Of a stretch of 34,081 nt of DNA, positions 23,172-31,385 are shown in pieces. The position numbers were made by a program, and so were the translations under genes. The stretch is from Prevotella sp. UBA2755 (GTDB lineage: Bacteria > Bacteroidota > Bacteroidia > Bacteroidales > Bacteroidaceae). Position 1 is the first letter of the stretch, and each line of letters begins with the position of its first letter. The notes below the pieces were generated by a model. That model worked only from the letters and a program-made list of their open reading frames with translations. It did not search any database and had not been told where the DNA came from. The stretch spans positions 1 to 34,081 of the forward strand of contig DEJF01000040.1 of NCBI GenBank assembly GCA_002353225.1, in the 5' to 3' direction.

Positions 23172-23918
23172 ATGATACAGTATTTCGTATTTTGCCAATC
23201 TGACCTTGTATTGGAAAAGACCTCCAATGGCTATCGGATACCCACAGAACCACCTGTTGAAGTAAAGCCATGGACAACTGTGATGAATGTCGATGGGGCA
23301 AAGGCCTTTCGAATTGAGCAGCCTCTTACTGGGAACGAGCGTTATGAGATGTGCGGATTGCGCCAAAGTTACTATCATCTCTCACATGAAGACTATTTGA
23401 AAGCAGGCAAATGCCATGAACTGCTTTATTGGGATCAGAACACAAAGTTCTGCGGAGTTTGTGGCGGTCCGATGAAGTTCCATACAGACATTTCCAAACG
23501 TTGTGAGCATTGTGGCAAAGAGGTATGGCCTCAGTTAGCCACAGCCGTCATCGTCTTAGTGCGTAAAAGAGATGAGGTGCTCCTCGTACATGCCAAGAAT
23601 TTCCGTACAGACTTCTACGGACTGGTCGCCGGTTTTGTAGAAACAGGTGAGACTTTAGAAGAAGCCGTCCATCGGGAAGTCATGGAGGAAACAGGTCTGC
23701 ATATTAAAAACCTCAAGTATTTTTCCTCACAACCTTGGCCTTACCCATGTGGACTGATGGTAGGCTTCACTGCCGATTATGATAGTGGGAAGATACACCT
23801 GCAAAGGTCTGAGTTGTCAAAAGGAGCATGGTTTGACAAAGACCATCTGCCACAGATACCCGAGAAACTCTCTATCGCCCGTCAATTGATAGACCACTGG
23901 TTAGAAGAAACAAGATAA
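23172..23918 (+). CDS. nudC: NAD(+)/NADH pyrophosphatase or RNA de-NADase NudC
   Basis: A 248-residue Nudix hydrolase that cleaves NAD(H) and, in E. coli, removes NAD caps from RNA. A zinc ribbon lies at Cys94, Cys97, Cys111 and Cys114. The Nudix box is at 154-176 (G-x5-E-x7-REV-x-EE-x-GL form) and the NudC-specific SQPWPYP at 186-192. It starts 10 bases after kdsB and ends 4 bases before the next gene. Confidence 0.94.
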   Translation: MIQYFVFCQSDLVLEKTSNGYRIPTEPPVEVKPWTTVMNVDGAKAFRIEQPLTGNERYEMCGLRQSYYHLSHEDYLKAGKCHELLYWDQNTKFCGVCGGPMKFHTDISKRCEHCGKEVWPQLATAVIVLVRKRDEVLLVHAKNFRTDFYGLVAGFVETGETLEEAVHREVMEETGLHIKNLKYFSSQPWPYPCGLMVGFTADYDSGKIHLQRSELSKGAWFDKDHLPQIPEKLSIARQLIDHWLEETR

Positions 23919-23922
23919 GACC

Positions 23923-25326
23923 TTGAAATACCAAGCAACCATAGCCGACATTTTCGTGATAGTCCTATTAGGGGCTATCCTACCTTTCTCTCCACTCATC
24001 CATCCACGACAGTCAATGATGATGAGTGACAAGGTCATCGTAAAAGTTCACCAACGCCCATCTAACGACTCTATCCGCCATGCTATTCAACTGCTGGAAG
24101 ATGAGATGGAAGAGATGAACTATTATTTCCGTGTTCACGATGTGACAGATGAAGGATATAATCAGATTGCCGCCCACCACACCCGACTCCAGCAGCATCA
24201 GTATTTCCTAAAGGCTTTAATGACGACGCCAACCTACCGATATATCACCTACGATACTATTGCCGCAAAAAACCGTCCTTTAATTGCTGTAAAGACAAAA
24301 GGCGGTTACTGGAAGGCAGGACAATACCATATAAGTCAAAAACTCTCCGGGAGAGGTATAACGACAGATGCTAAAGGGCGAATTGTCAGAGGGTTATGGG
24401 ATCATGACACTATTGTTGTAGCATGGCGCACAGACTCTCTTGGCGTATATTTTGGCCAGATGGACAAGAACCTAATGGCTTCAGGACAAGGTATCTATCG
24501 AACCAATAACGATAACTACTATGATGGTCATTGGCAGGAGGACCACCGTCATGGCTTTGGCTACGAGTCGTCACCACATCATCAGTTACGTGTCGGTGAG
24601 TGGAAGAAAGGGCGTTTCCTTGGCGAGCGACTAAAATACACTACAGACCGCATCTATGGAATTGACATCTCCCGCCATCAGCATGAGAAAGGACGTAAGC
24701 GATTCAGTATTATATGGAAAAAACTGCGTATTCTCTCGTTGGGAAAGAAACATCCCACCAACGGTCAGACATTCCCCATCTCATTTATTTATATCAAGGC
24801 GACAGAGGGTACGACTATCCAGAATCGTTATTTCCGTCAGGATTATGTTCAGGCAAAGAGACACGGCATCCACGTCGGTGCCTATCATTTCTTCTCCATG
24901 TCTACAACGCCACAGGCGCAGGCAGCCCATTTCCTGAAATATGCGACTATTGGTAAAAACGATTTTCCACCGGTTCTTGACGTAGAGCCTTCGGAAGCAC
25001 AAATCAAGAAGATAGGTGACGAGGAACTGATGCGACGCATTCGTATATGGATGGAAATCGTGGAACGCCATACAGGAAAACTTCCTATTCTTTATGTCAA
25101 CCAGATGTTCATCTTCAACCACATGAAGAATGCCACAGATATTAAAAAGAAATATAATGTATGGATTGCCCGCTATGGGGAATACAAGCCTGATGTAAAA
25201 CTGGTTTATTGGCAGTTGTCACCTACAGGAAAGGTGGACGGTATCACAGGCGATGTGGATATCAACGTGTTTAACGGATACCAAGGGCAATTCTCAGAAT
25301 TCGTGCGTACAGGTTTTCACAGATAG
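23923..25326 (+). CDS. GH25 lysozyme-like protein with an N-terminal anchor and MORN unit
   Basis: Starts at a TTG 4 bases after the nudC stop; no ATG precedes the hydrophobic segment (residues 8-26), and the next Met codons (32-34) would remove it. It is probably membrane-anchored or exported. The middle (about 125-235) has MORN-like units (YYDGHWQEDHRHGFGYE). The GH25 domain (245-460) has GIDISRHQ with Asp248, YIKATEGT, VGAYHFF, LDVEPS with Asp353 and Glu355, and VYWQLSPTGKVDGITGDVD. GH25 enzymes cut the MurNAc-GlcNAc bond of peptidoglycan, and all catalytic features are visible. It may remodel the cell's own wall or act on others. Its end overlaps the convergent trmN6-like gene by 10 bases. 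Confidence 0.88.
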   Translation: MKYQATIADIFVIVLLGAILPFSPLIHPRQSMMMSDKVIVKVHQRPSNDSIRHAIQLLEDEMEEMNYYFRVHDVTDEGYNQIAAHHTRLQQHQYFLKALMTTPTYRYITYDTIAAKNRPLIAVKTKGGYWKAGQYHISQKLSGRGITTDAKGRIVRGLWDHDTIVVAWRTDSLGVYFGQMDKNLMASGQGIYRTNNDNYYDGHWQEDHRHGFGYESSPHHQLRVGEWKKGRFLGERLKYTTDRIYGIDISRHQHEKGRKRFSIIWKKLRILSLGKKHPTNGQTFPISFIYIKATEGTTIQNRYFRQDYVQAKRHGIHVGAYHFFSMSTTPQAQAAHFLKYATIGKNDFPPVLDVEPSEAQIKKIGDEELMRRIRIWMEIVERHTGKLPILYVNQMFIFNHMKNATDIKKKYNVWIARYGEYKPDVKLVYWQLSPTGKVDGITGDVDINVFNGYQGQFSEFVRTGFHR

Positions 25327-25976
25327 AAATCCTTGGTCAACGACTTGTATTCCTCATCTCCTATGGTAATGATCGCATGGTCGCTGGCTATCGGATGCTT
25401 CACAAACGAGAGAAGATAGCGTTTCGCAGGCTTTCGCTCAACAGTACGGACACCCAGTACATGATGAGGGAAAAATCCCACAAATGTTGCTTCATCCTCC
25501 ATCCGTTTCTTATAGTCAAAAGGTACGATAACAGAGAACTCTCCGTCATCCGACAACAGGCGATAGGCTGCTTGCATCAGTTCCGCATAACTCAACGTAT
25601 CTGTATGCCTTGCCATATTCCGTTGCTGGTCGGGAGCATTCAAAGCATCAATAAAGTATGGTGGGTTACTAACTATCGAATCATACATTCCAAGATGTTC
25701 TTGCACCGCTTCTTGCCTAACAATAATCTGATGTCTGAAATAAGAGTTCTCCACATTCTTCTTTGCCTGTTTGACAGCACCTTCGTCAATATCTATAGCA
25801 GTAATCAGGGATTCCAGATGACGCTGCGCCATCATCAAGGCTATCAGCCCTGTTCCTGTACCTATATCAAGAATTCGTTTCCCACCTTGTGCCCATGCTC
25901 CTAACAATACACCGTCCATACCTACTTTCATAGCACACAGGTCTTGCTCCACGACAAATCTTTTGAATCTGAACAT
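25317..25976 (-). CDS. trmN6: tRNA1(Val) (adenine37-N6)-methyltransferase, TrmN6/YfiC-like
   Basis: A 219-residue SAM-dependent methyltransferase. Motif I is RILDIGTGTGLIALMMAQ and motif IV is IVSNPPYF, the NPPY motif of N6-adenine methyltransferases. The N-terminal FKRFVVEQDLCAMKVGMDG fits the YfiC group. The frame is open to 26246, but those codons run through the promoter and into the divergent HD gene. The ATG at 25974-25976 is therefore used. Confidence 0.92.
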   Translation of the reverse strand: MFRFKRFVVEQDLCAMKVGMDGVLLGAWAQGGKRILDIGTGTGLIALMMAQRHLESLITAIDIDEGAVKQAKKNVENSYFRHQIIVRQEAVQEHLGMYDSIVSNPPYFIDALNAPDQQRNMARHTDTLSYAELMQAAYRLLSDDGEFSVIVPFDYKKRMEDEATFVGFFPHHVLGVRTVERKPAKRYLLSFVKHPIASDHAIITIGDEEYKSLTKDFYL

Positions 25977-25998
25977 TTGCTTTCTTTTAAATCCATTG

Positions 25999-26006
25999 CA
26001 AAGATA
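25999..26006 (-). promoter_or_regulatory. Promoter -7 element of the trmN6-like gene
   Basis: The minus strand reads TATCTTTGCAA (TAnnTTTG), 22 bases before the chosen ATG. It excludes the longer in-frame start. Confidence 0.7.
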
Positions 26007-26028
26007 ACAATAAATTATCAAATGTATC

Positions 26029-26059
26029 TTGGTTGATTCAAAAAAATGTAGTACCTTCG
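26029..26059 (+). promoter_or_regulatory. Promoter of the HD-domain gene
   Basis: TTG at 26029-26031, a 20-base spacer and TACCTTCG at 26052-26059, a one-base variant of TAnnTTTG, 16 bases before the ATG. Confidence 0.6.
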
Positions 26060-26075
26060 CACAAAAATACCAAAC

Positions 26076-27296
26076 ATGGACGGTTATAAAATCATCAACG
26101 ACCCCGTATTCGGGTTTATAAAAATCAGGAAAGGACTCCTCTACGATATCGTACAGCATCCGTTGTTTCAACGTTTGAACCGCATCAACCAACTTGGACT
26201 TGCCTCTGTAGTGTATCCAGGGGCAAGGCATACCAGATTCCAGCACTCATTAGGTGCTCTTTACCTTATGACGGAAGCCGTGAAGTCGTTGATAGAAAAA
26301 GGAGTATATATCTTCGACTCAGAGGCAGAGGCGGTAAAAGCCGCCATCCTGATGCACGACATCGGGCACGGTCCGTTCTCCCATGTACTTGAGAACACCC
26401 TGATACACGGAATCTCTCATGAGGACATCTCCCTGATGATGATGGAACAGATCAACAAGGACATGCACGGGGAACTGAACCTTGCCATCGCCATCTTCAA
26501 AGACGAGTACCCTAACAAGATTTTCCATCAGTTGATCTCCAGTCAACTTGACATGGACCGTCTTGACTATCTACGCCGTGACTCTTTCTTTACAGGTGTG
26601 ACGGAAGGAAACATCGGTTCCGCACGCATTATCAAAATGCTTAATGTGAAGGATGACCGTCTTGTGGTAGACGCAAAAGGCATCTACTCCATAGAGAATT
26701 TCCTGACCACCCGACGACTGATGTACTGGCAGGTCTACCTGCACAAAACGGCTGTTGGCTACGAGAAAATACTTGTTAATACCCTTTTGAGAGCCAAACA
26801 CTTAGTAAAATCCGGTAAAGAGATTTTTGCAGCCCCAGCCCTTGCCTATTTCCTTCGCAATGATGTCGATGCAGAATGGTTTATGAACCATACTGAAGCA
26901 TTACAGATGTATGCTGACTTGGACGATGCTGATATCTGGAGTGCGATGAAAGTTTGGAAAAATGTTGACGATATCATCTTGTCGACACTTGCCAAGGACA
27001 TGCTTGACCGCCATCTGTTCAAGGTCGAGGTCAGTGAGGAGCCTCCGACTCCCGAATACCTCGACAGTATCAGAAAGCGTATTGCCGATGCAACACATAT
27101 CTCGATGGAAGAAACCTCCTATATGATGACCCTGACTGAGATTGGGAAAGACATGTATAATCCCGAGGATGACAGTATCGGTATTCTTTACAAAGACGGC
27201 ACTGTCAAAGACATTGCAGAGGCTTCTGAAATATTAAATGTACATCTACTTTCCAAAAAAATACGTAAATATTACCTCTGTTATCAACGAGTTTGA
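26076..27296 (+). CDS. HD-domain phosphohydrolase (SAMHD1/dGTPase-like)
   Basis: A 406-residue HD-superfamily protein. Metal-binding residues are visible: His57 in TRFQHSLG, His94-Asp95 in ILMHDIGHGPFSH and a later Asp in SSQLDMDRLDYLRRDSF. This arrangement is that of SAMHD1-type dNTP triphosphohydrolases and their bacterial relatives. Substrate cannot be read from the sequence. It is a separate unit before lpxD: 50 bases lie between, with a promoter in them. Confidence 0.9.
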   Translation: MDGYKIINDPVFGFIKIRKGLLYDIVQHPLFQRLNRINQLGLASVVYPGARHTRFQHSLGALYLMTEAVKSLIEKGVYIFDSEAEAVKAAILMHDIGHGPFSHVLENTLIHGISHEDISLMMMEQINKDMHGELNLAIAIFKDEYPNKIFHQLISSQLDMDRLDYLRRDSFFTGVTEGNIGSARIIKMLNVKDDRLVVDAKGIYSIENFLTTRRLMYWQVYLHKTAVGYEKILVNTLLRAKHLVKSGKEIFAAPALAYFLRNDVDAEWFMNHTEALQMYADLDDADIWSAMKVWKNVDDIILSTLAKDMLDRHLFKVEVSEEPPTPEYLDSIRKRIADATHISMEETSYMMTLTEIGKDMYNPEDDSIGILYKDGTVKDIAEASEILNVHLLSKKIRKYYLCYQRV

Positions 27297-27307
27297 GAAA
27301 AAAGTAG

Positions 27308-27315
27308 TAACTTTG
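27308..27315 (+). promoter_or_regulatory. Promoter -7 element of the lpxD unit
   Basis: GTAGTAACTTTGCA contains TAACTTTG, 31 bases before the lpxD ATG and identical in its core to the map promoter. A GGAG sequence 3-6 bases before the lpxD ATG could act as a ribosome site. Confidence 0.75.
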
Positions 27316-27346
27316 CAAAGTTAATTTAATACTTAATAAGGAGAAA

Positions 27347-28336
27347 ATGGAGTTTACAGCCAAACAAATCGCCGATTTCATTGGTGGACATGTGGAAGGT
27401 GACGAGCAAGTCAAAGTCCACACCTTTGCGAAAATAGAAGAAGGAAAAGAAGGTGCTATCACGTTCCTTTCTAACCCTAAATATACGCACTACATTTACG
27501 ACACCCAAGCAAGTATTGTACTGGTCAATGACGACCTGGAGTTGGAAAATCCTGTCAATGCTACGCTGATACGTGTGCCAAATGCTTATGAGTGCGTGGC
27601 AAAACTGATGCAGATGTATGCCGCCTCACTACCTAAGAAGAGAGGTGTCGACCCACTTGCCTTTATCTCCAAGACAGCAGAGATTGGCAAGGATGTGTAC
27701 ATCGGTCCGTTTACTTACGTGGGTGATGGCGTGAAAATCGGTGATGGCTCCATGATATATCCTCATGTGACAATCTATGACGGTTGCCAGATTGGTAAGA
27801 ACGTGACGATTCACGCTGGCTCTGTCATTGGTGCCGATGGCTTTGGTTTCGCCCCTAACCAAGATGGTTACGACAAGATTCCCCAAATGGGCATTGTCGT
27901 CATTGAGGATAATGTGGAGATTGGTGCCAACACCTGTGTCGACCGCTCAACGATGGGTCAGACCATTATCCATAAGGGAGTGAAACTCGATAACCTTATT
28001 CAGGTTGCCCACAACTGTGAAATTGGAGAGAACACTGTGATGTCTGCACAAGTCGGAATGGCAGGAAGCACAAAGATCGGCGCTTGGTGCATGGTCGGTG
28101 GACAAGCAGGATTCTCAGGGCATATCACTATTGCCGACAAGACGTTTATAGGAGCGCAAAGCGGTGTCATCAGTAACACGAAAGGCAATGGCGAGCAACT
28201 GATTGGCGCTCCTGCCATCGACCCGAAGGTGTTCTTCAAGGCACAGGCAGTGATGAAGCGTCTCCCTGACATGTATCGTGAGTTAGGAGCCTTACGCAAG
28301 GAATTAGAAGAATTAAAGAAACAGCATAACGCATGA
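27347..28336 (+). CDS. lpxD: UDP-3-O-acylglucosamine N-acyltransferase
   Basis: Third enzyme of lipid A synthesis. The 329-residue protein has an N-terminal uridine-binding domain (ITFLSNPKYTHYIYDTQAS) and a long left-handed beta-helix of hexapeptide repeats. The catalytic His is in IQVAHNCEIGENT, and DGFGFAPNQDGYDKIPQ is family-typical. It ends in a helical tail. Its stop overlaps the lpxC start by 4 bases (ATGA), suggesting translational coupling. Confidence 0.97.
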   Translation: MEFTAKQIADFIGGHVEGDEQVKVHTFAKIEEGKEGAITFLSNPKYTHYIYDTQASIVLVNDDLELENPVNATLIRVPNAYECVAKLMQMYAASLPKKRGVDPLAFISKTAEIGKDVYIGPFTYVGDGVKIGDGSMIYPHVTIYDGCQIGKNVTIHAGSVIGADGFGFAPNQDGYDKIPQMGIVVIEDNVEIGANTCVDRSTMGQTIIHKGVKLDNLIQVAHNCEIGENTVMSAQVGMAGSTKIGAWCMVGGQAGFSGHITIADKTFIGAQSGVISNTKGNGEQLIGAPAIDPKVFFKAQAVMKRLPDMYRELGALRKELEELKKQHNA

Positions 28337-29715
28337 AACAGAAAACACTCAAAGGCAGTTTCTCTCTCTATGGAAAAGGACTGCATACGGGACTGAACCT
28401 CACTGTGACATTCAATCCTGCCCCAGAGAACACAGGTTATAAGATTCAACGTATTGACATGGAAGGCGAGCCTGTCATTGACGCGATTGCCGAGAATGTG
28501 GTTGATACCCAGCGCGGCACCGTTCTAGCCAAGGGTGACGCACGTGTATCTACCGTAGAGCATGGTCTTGCCGCCCTCTATGCCATGGGCATCGACAACT
28601 GCATAATACAGGTGAACGGTCCTGAGTTCCCTATCCTCGATGGCAGTGCCATCCAGTATGTGGAGAAGATCAAGGAGGTAGGTGTTGAGGAACTGAACGC
28701 ACCCAAAGACTGGTATATTATCCGCAAGAAGATTGAGGTGAAGGACGAGAACACCGGCTCCTGCATCACCATTCTTCCTGACGAGGCTTTCTCGCTGACT
28801 GCGATGTGCTCGTTTGAGTCTAAGTTCATCAATAGCCAGTTTGCCACACTTGAGAAAGCGGAAGACTTCGCCAAGGAGATCGCTGCCGCCCGTACTTTTG
28901 TCTTTGTTCGTGATATCGAGCCATTGTTGCAGGCAAACCTCATTAAAGGCGGTGACATGGACAATGCTATTGTCATCTATGAGCGTCAGACGACCCAGGA
29001 GCGTCTCGACCAACTTGCCGATATGTTGCATGTTGAGCATCGTGACGCCAACGAGTTAGGCTATATCCAGCATAAGCCGCTGGTATGGGAGAACGAGTGT
29101 ACCCGCCATAAGTTATTAGATATCATTGGCGACATGGCACTGATTGGCAAGCCCATCAAGGGTCGCATCATCGCCACCCGTCCCGGACATACCATCAATA
29201 ATAAGTTTGCCCGTCAGATGCGTAAGGAGATTCGCAAGCACGAGATACAGGCACCTATCTACGACCCCAATGAGGAGCCGGTAATGGATATCAACAAGAT
29301 CCGTGAGTTGCTGCCCCACCGCTATCCCATGCAGTTAGTCGACAAGGTCATCTCTTTGGGTGCTACCAGTATCGTAGGTATCAAGAACGTGACAAGCAAC
29401 GAGCCGTTCTTCCAGGGACACTTCCCCGAGGAGCCTGTCATGCCTGGCGTTCTCCAGATTGAGGCAATGGCACAATGCGGAGGACTCTTGGTACTGAACA
29501 CCTTAGAGGAGCCAGAGCGCTGGTCTACTTATTTCATGAAGATTGACGACGTAAAGTTCCGTCAGAAGGTTGTACCTGGCGACACGCTGATCTTCAAGGT
29601 CGACCTCCTCGCGCCCGTCCGTCATGGTATCTCCTCCATGAAGGGTTATATCTTCGTGGGCGACCATATTGTTGCCGAGGCTACCTTCACCGCACAAATC
29701 GTAAAGAACAAGTAA
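28333..29715 (+). CDS. lpxC/fabZ: Bifunctional LpxC deacetylase / FabZ dehydratase
   Basis: A 460-residue fusion that is characteristic of Bacteroidota. Residues 1 to about 300 are LpxC, the zinc deacetylase committing step of lipid A synthesis: GKGLHTGL, the zinc ligand in VEHGLAALYAMGIDN and the second site TRHKLLDIIGDMAL. From about 318 FabZ begins (MDINKIRELLPHRYPM), with the active-site GHFPEEPVMPGVLQIEAMAQ. FabZ supplies unsaturated acyl-ACP for fatty acid synthesis. The fusion ties membrane-lipid and lipid A supply. Confidence 0.98.
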   Translation: MKQKTLKGSFSLYGKGLHTGLNLTVTFNPAPENTGYKIQRIDMEGEPVIDAIAENVVDTQRGTVLAKGDARVSTVEHGLAALYAMGIDNCIIQVNGPEFPILDGSAIQYVEKIKEVGVEELNAPKDWYIIRKKIEVKDENTGSCITILPDEAFSLTAMCSFESKFINSQFATLEKAEDFAKEIAAARTFVFVRDIEPLLQANLIKGGDMDNAIVIYERQTTQERLDQLADMLHVEHRDANELGYIQHKPLVWENECTRHKLLDIIGDMALIGKPIKGRIIATRPGHTINNKFARQMRKEIRKHEIQAPIYDPNEEPVMDINKIRELLPHRYPMQLVDKVISLGATSIVGIKNVTSNEPFFQGHFPEEPVMPGVLQIEAMAQCGGLLVLNTLEEPERWSTYFMKIDDVKFRQKVVPGDTLIFKVDLLAPVRHGISSMKGYIFVGDHIVAEATFTAQIVKNK

Positions 29716-29718
29716 ATT

Positions 29719-30492
29719 ATGGCAAACCAAATACACCCTATGGCTTTTGTCGACCCAGAGGCAAAACTGGGCGACAATAACATCATCGGTCCGTTCTGTT
29801 ATATCGACAAGAATGTTATTATCGGTGATAACAATAAACTGTACAACAGCGTGACCATCCATACCGGTGCACGCATCGGCAATGGCAATGAGTTCTTCCC
29901 CGGTTCCAGCATCTCCACCAAGCCCCAGGACTTAAAGTTCAAGGGTGAGGAGACAACATGCGAAATTGGCGATAACAACTCTATCCGCGAGAATGTCACC
30001 ATCAGCCGTGGCACCGCCTCGAAGGGAAAAACCAAGGTAGGCAATGGAAACCTGCTGATGGAGAACATGCATGTGGCTCACGACTGTGTGATTGGCAACG
30101 GCTGTATCATCGGCAACTCCACGAAGTTCGCCGGCGAGGTGGAGGTTGACGACTACGCTATTATCTCCGCCACCTGTCTGTTCCATCAGTTCTGCAAAGT
30201 GGGCAGTTACATCATGTTCCAAGGCGGCTCACGCACCAGTCAGGACATTCCGCCCTATGTGATAGCAGGTAAGGAGCCCGTGCGCTATGCTGGTGTCAAC
30301 CTCATCGGACTGCGCCGCCGAGGCTTCAGCAATGAGACAATCGAGGCTATCCATGATGCCTACCGCATCATCTATGCGCAGGGGGTACTGAAAGACGGCA
30401 TCGCAGAGGCGCGTGCCAAGTATCCTGACTCCAAGGAGGTGGAGTATATCTGTTCCTTCATCGAGAGTTCTAAGCGAGGAGTCATCAGATAA
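29719..30492 (+). CDS. lpxA: UDP-N-acetylglucosamine acyltransferase
   Basis: First enzyme of lipid A synthesis. A 257-residue beta-helix protein starting MANQIHPMAFVDPEAKLGDN, with the catalytic His in MHVAHDCVIGNGC, FHQFCKVG, and the C-terminal helical part with GLRRRGFSNETI. It starts 3 bases after lpxC/fabZ, and its stop overlaps the miaA start (TAATG). Confidence 0.97.
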   Translation: MANQIHPMAFVDPEAKLGDNNIIGPFCYIDKNVIIGDNNKLYNSVTIHTGARIGNGNEFFPGSSISTKPQDLKFKGEETTCEIGDNNSIRENVTISRGTASKGKTKVGNGNLLMENMHVAHDCVIGNGCIIGNSTKFAGEVEVDDYAIISATCLFHQFCKVGSYIMFQGGSRTSQDIPPYVIAGKEPVRYAGVNLIGLRRRGFSNETIEAIHDAYRIIYAQGVLKDGIAEARAKYPDSKEVEYICSFIESSKRGVIR

Positions 30493-31385
30493 TGACGCTC
30501 ATCGTCATCACGGGTCCGACAGCCGTTGGCAAGACGGAACTTTGCATTGACATCGCAAGGCATTACGGTATTCCCATCATCAATGCGGACTCCCGGCAAA
30601 TCTATAGGGAACTGCGCATCGGGACGGCAACACCTACCGAGGAGCAACTGAAGGCAGTACGGCATTATTTCGTAGGAAGCATCAGTATCGACGACTACTA
30701 TAATGCCTCCATGTATGAGCAGGATGTGTTACGGCTGCTTGACGAGCAGTTCCAGCACTCCCCCATCCAACTGCTGGCGGGCGGTAGCATGATGTATATA
30801 GACGCTGTCTGTAACGGTATCGACGATATTCCCACCATCCGTGACGACATCCGTGAGGAGATGAAGCGACGCTATGAGCAAGAAGGGCTGGAGGCTCTTT
30901 GCGAAGACCTAAAACGACTGGATCCTGAGCATTATGAGGTAGTAGACAGGAAGAACCACCGCCGGGTGATTCATGCCTTGGAGATATGTTACCAGACTGG
31001 AAGGACCTACACTTCCTTTCGGACACAGGAGAAGAAGCAACGCCCTTTCAAGATTGTCAAGATTGGTCTGAACCGCGACCGTGACGAGTTATATAAGCGT
31101 ATCAACCAACGGGTCGACCAGATGATGGAGGAAGGACTGCTTGATGAGGCAAGGTCACTCTACGGCAAGCGTGAGAACAATGCGCTGAACACGGTGGGAT
31201 ACAAGGAGATGTTCGCCTGTCTTGACGGCACATGGTCGCTGGAGGAGGCAGTGGAACGCATGAAGGGTAATACCCGACGCTATGCCCGCAAGCAACTGAC
31301 ATGGTTTAAGCGTGACGAGCAAGTACAATGGTTTAACCCACAACAAAAAGAAGAAATACTGAAGTATATATCACAATATGAATAA
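30492..31385 (+). CDS. miaA: tRNA dimethylallyltransferase
   Basis: Adds a dimethylallyl group to A37 of tRNAs reading UNN codons. The 297-residue protein has P-loop GPTAVGKTEL, INADSRQIYRELRIGTA, the central LLAGGSMMYIDAVCNG and NHRRVIHALEI, and the late WFKRDEQVQWF. It overlaps lpxA by one base and the penicillin-binding-protein gene by 8 bases. Confidence 0.96.
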   Translation: MTLIVITGPTAVGKTELCIDIARHYGIPIINADSRQIYRELRIGTATPTEEQLKAVRHYFVGSISIDDYYNASMYEQDVLRLLDEQFQHSPIQLLAGGSMMYIDAVCNGIDDIPTIRDDIREEMKRRYEQEGLEALCEDLKRLDPEHYEVVDRKNHRRVIHALEICYQTGRTYTSFRTQEKKQRPFKIVKIGLNRDRDELYKRINQRVDQMMEEGLLDEARSLYGKRENNALNTVGYKEMFACLDGTWSLEEAVERMKGNTRRYARKQLTWFKRDEQVQWFNPQQKEEILKYISQYE

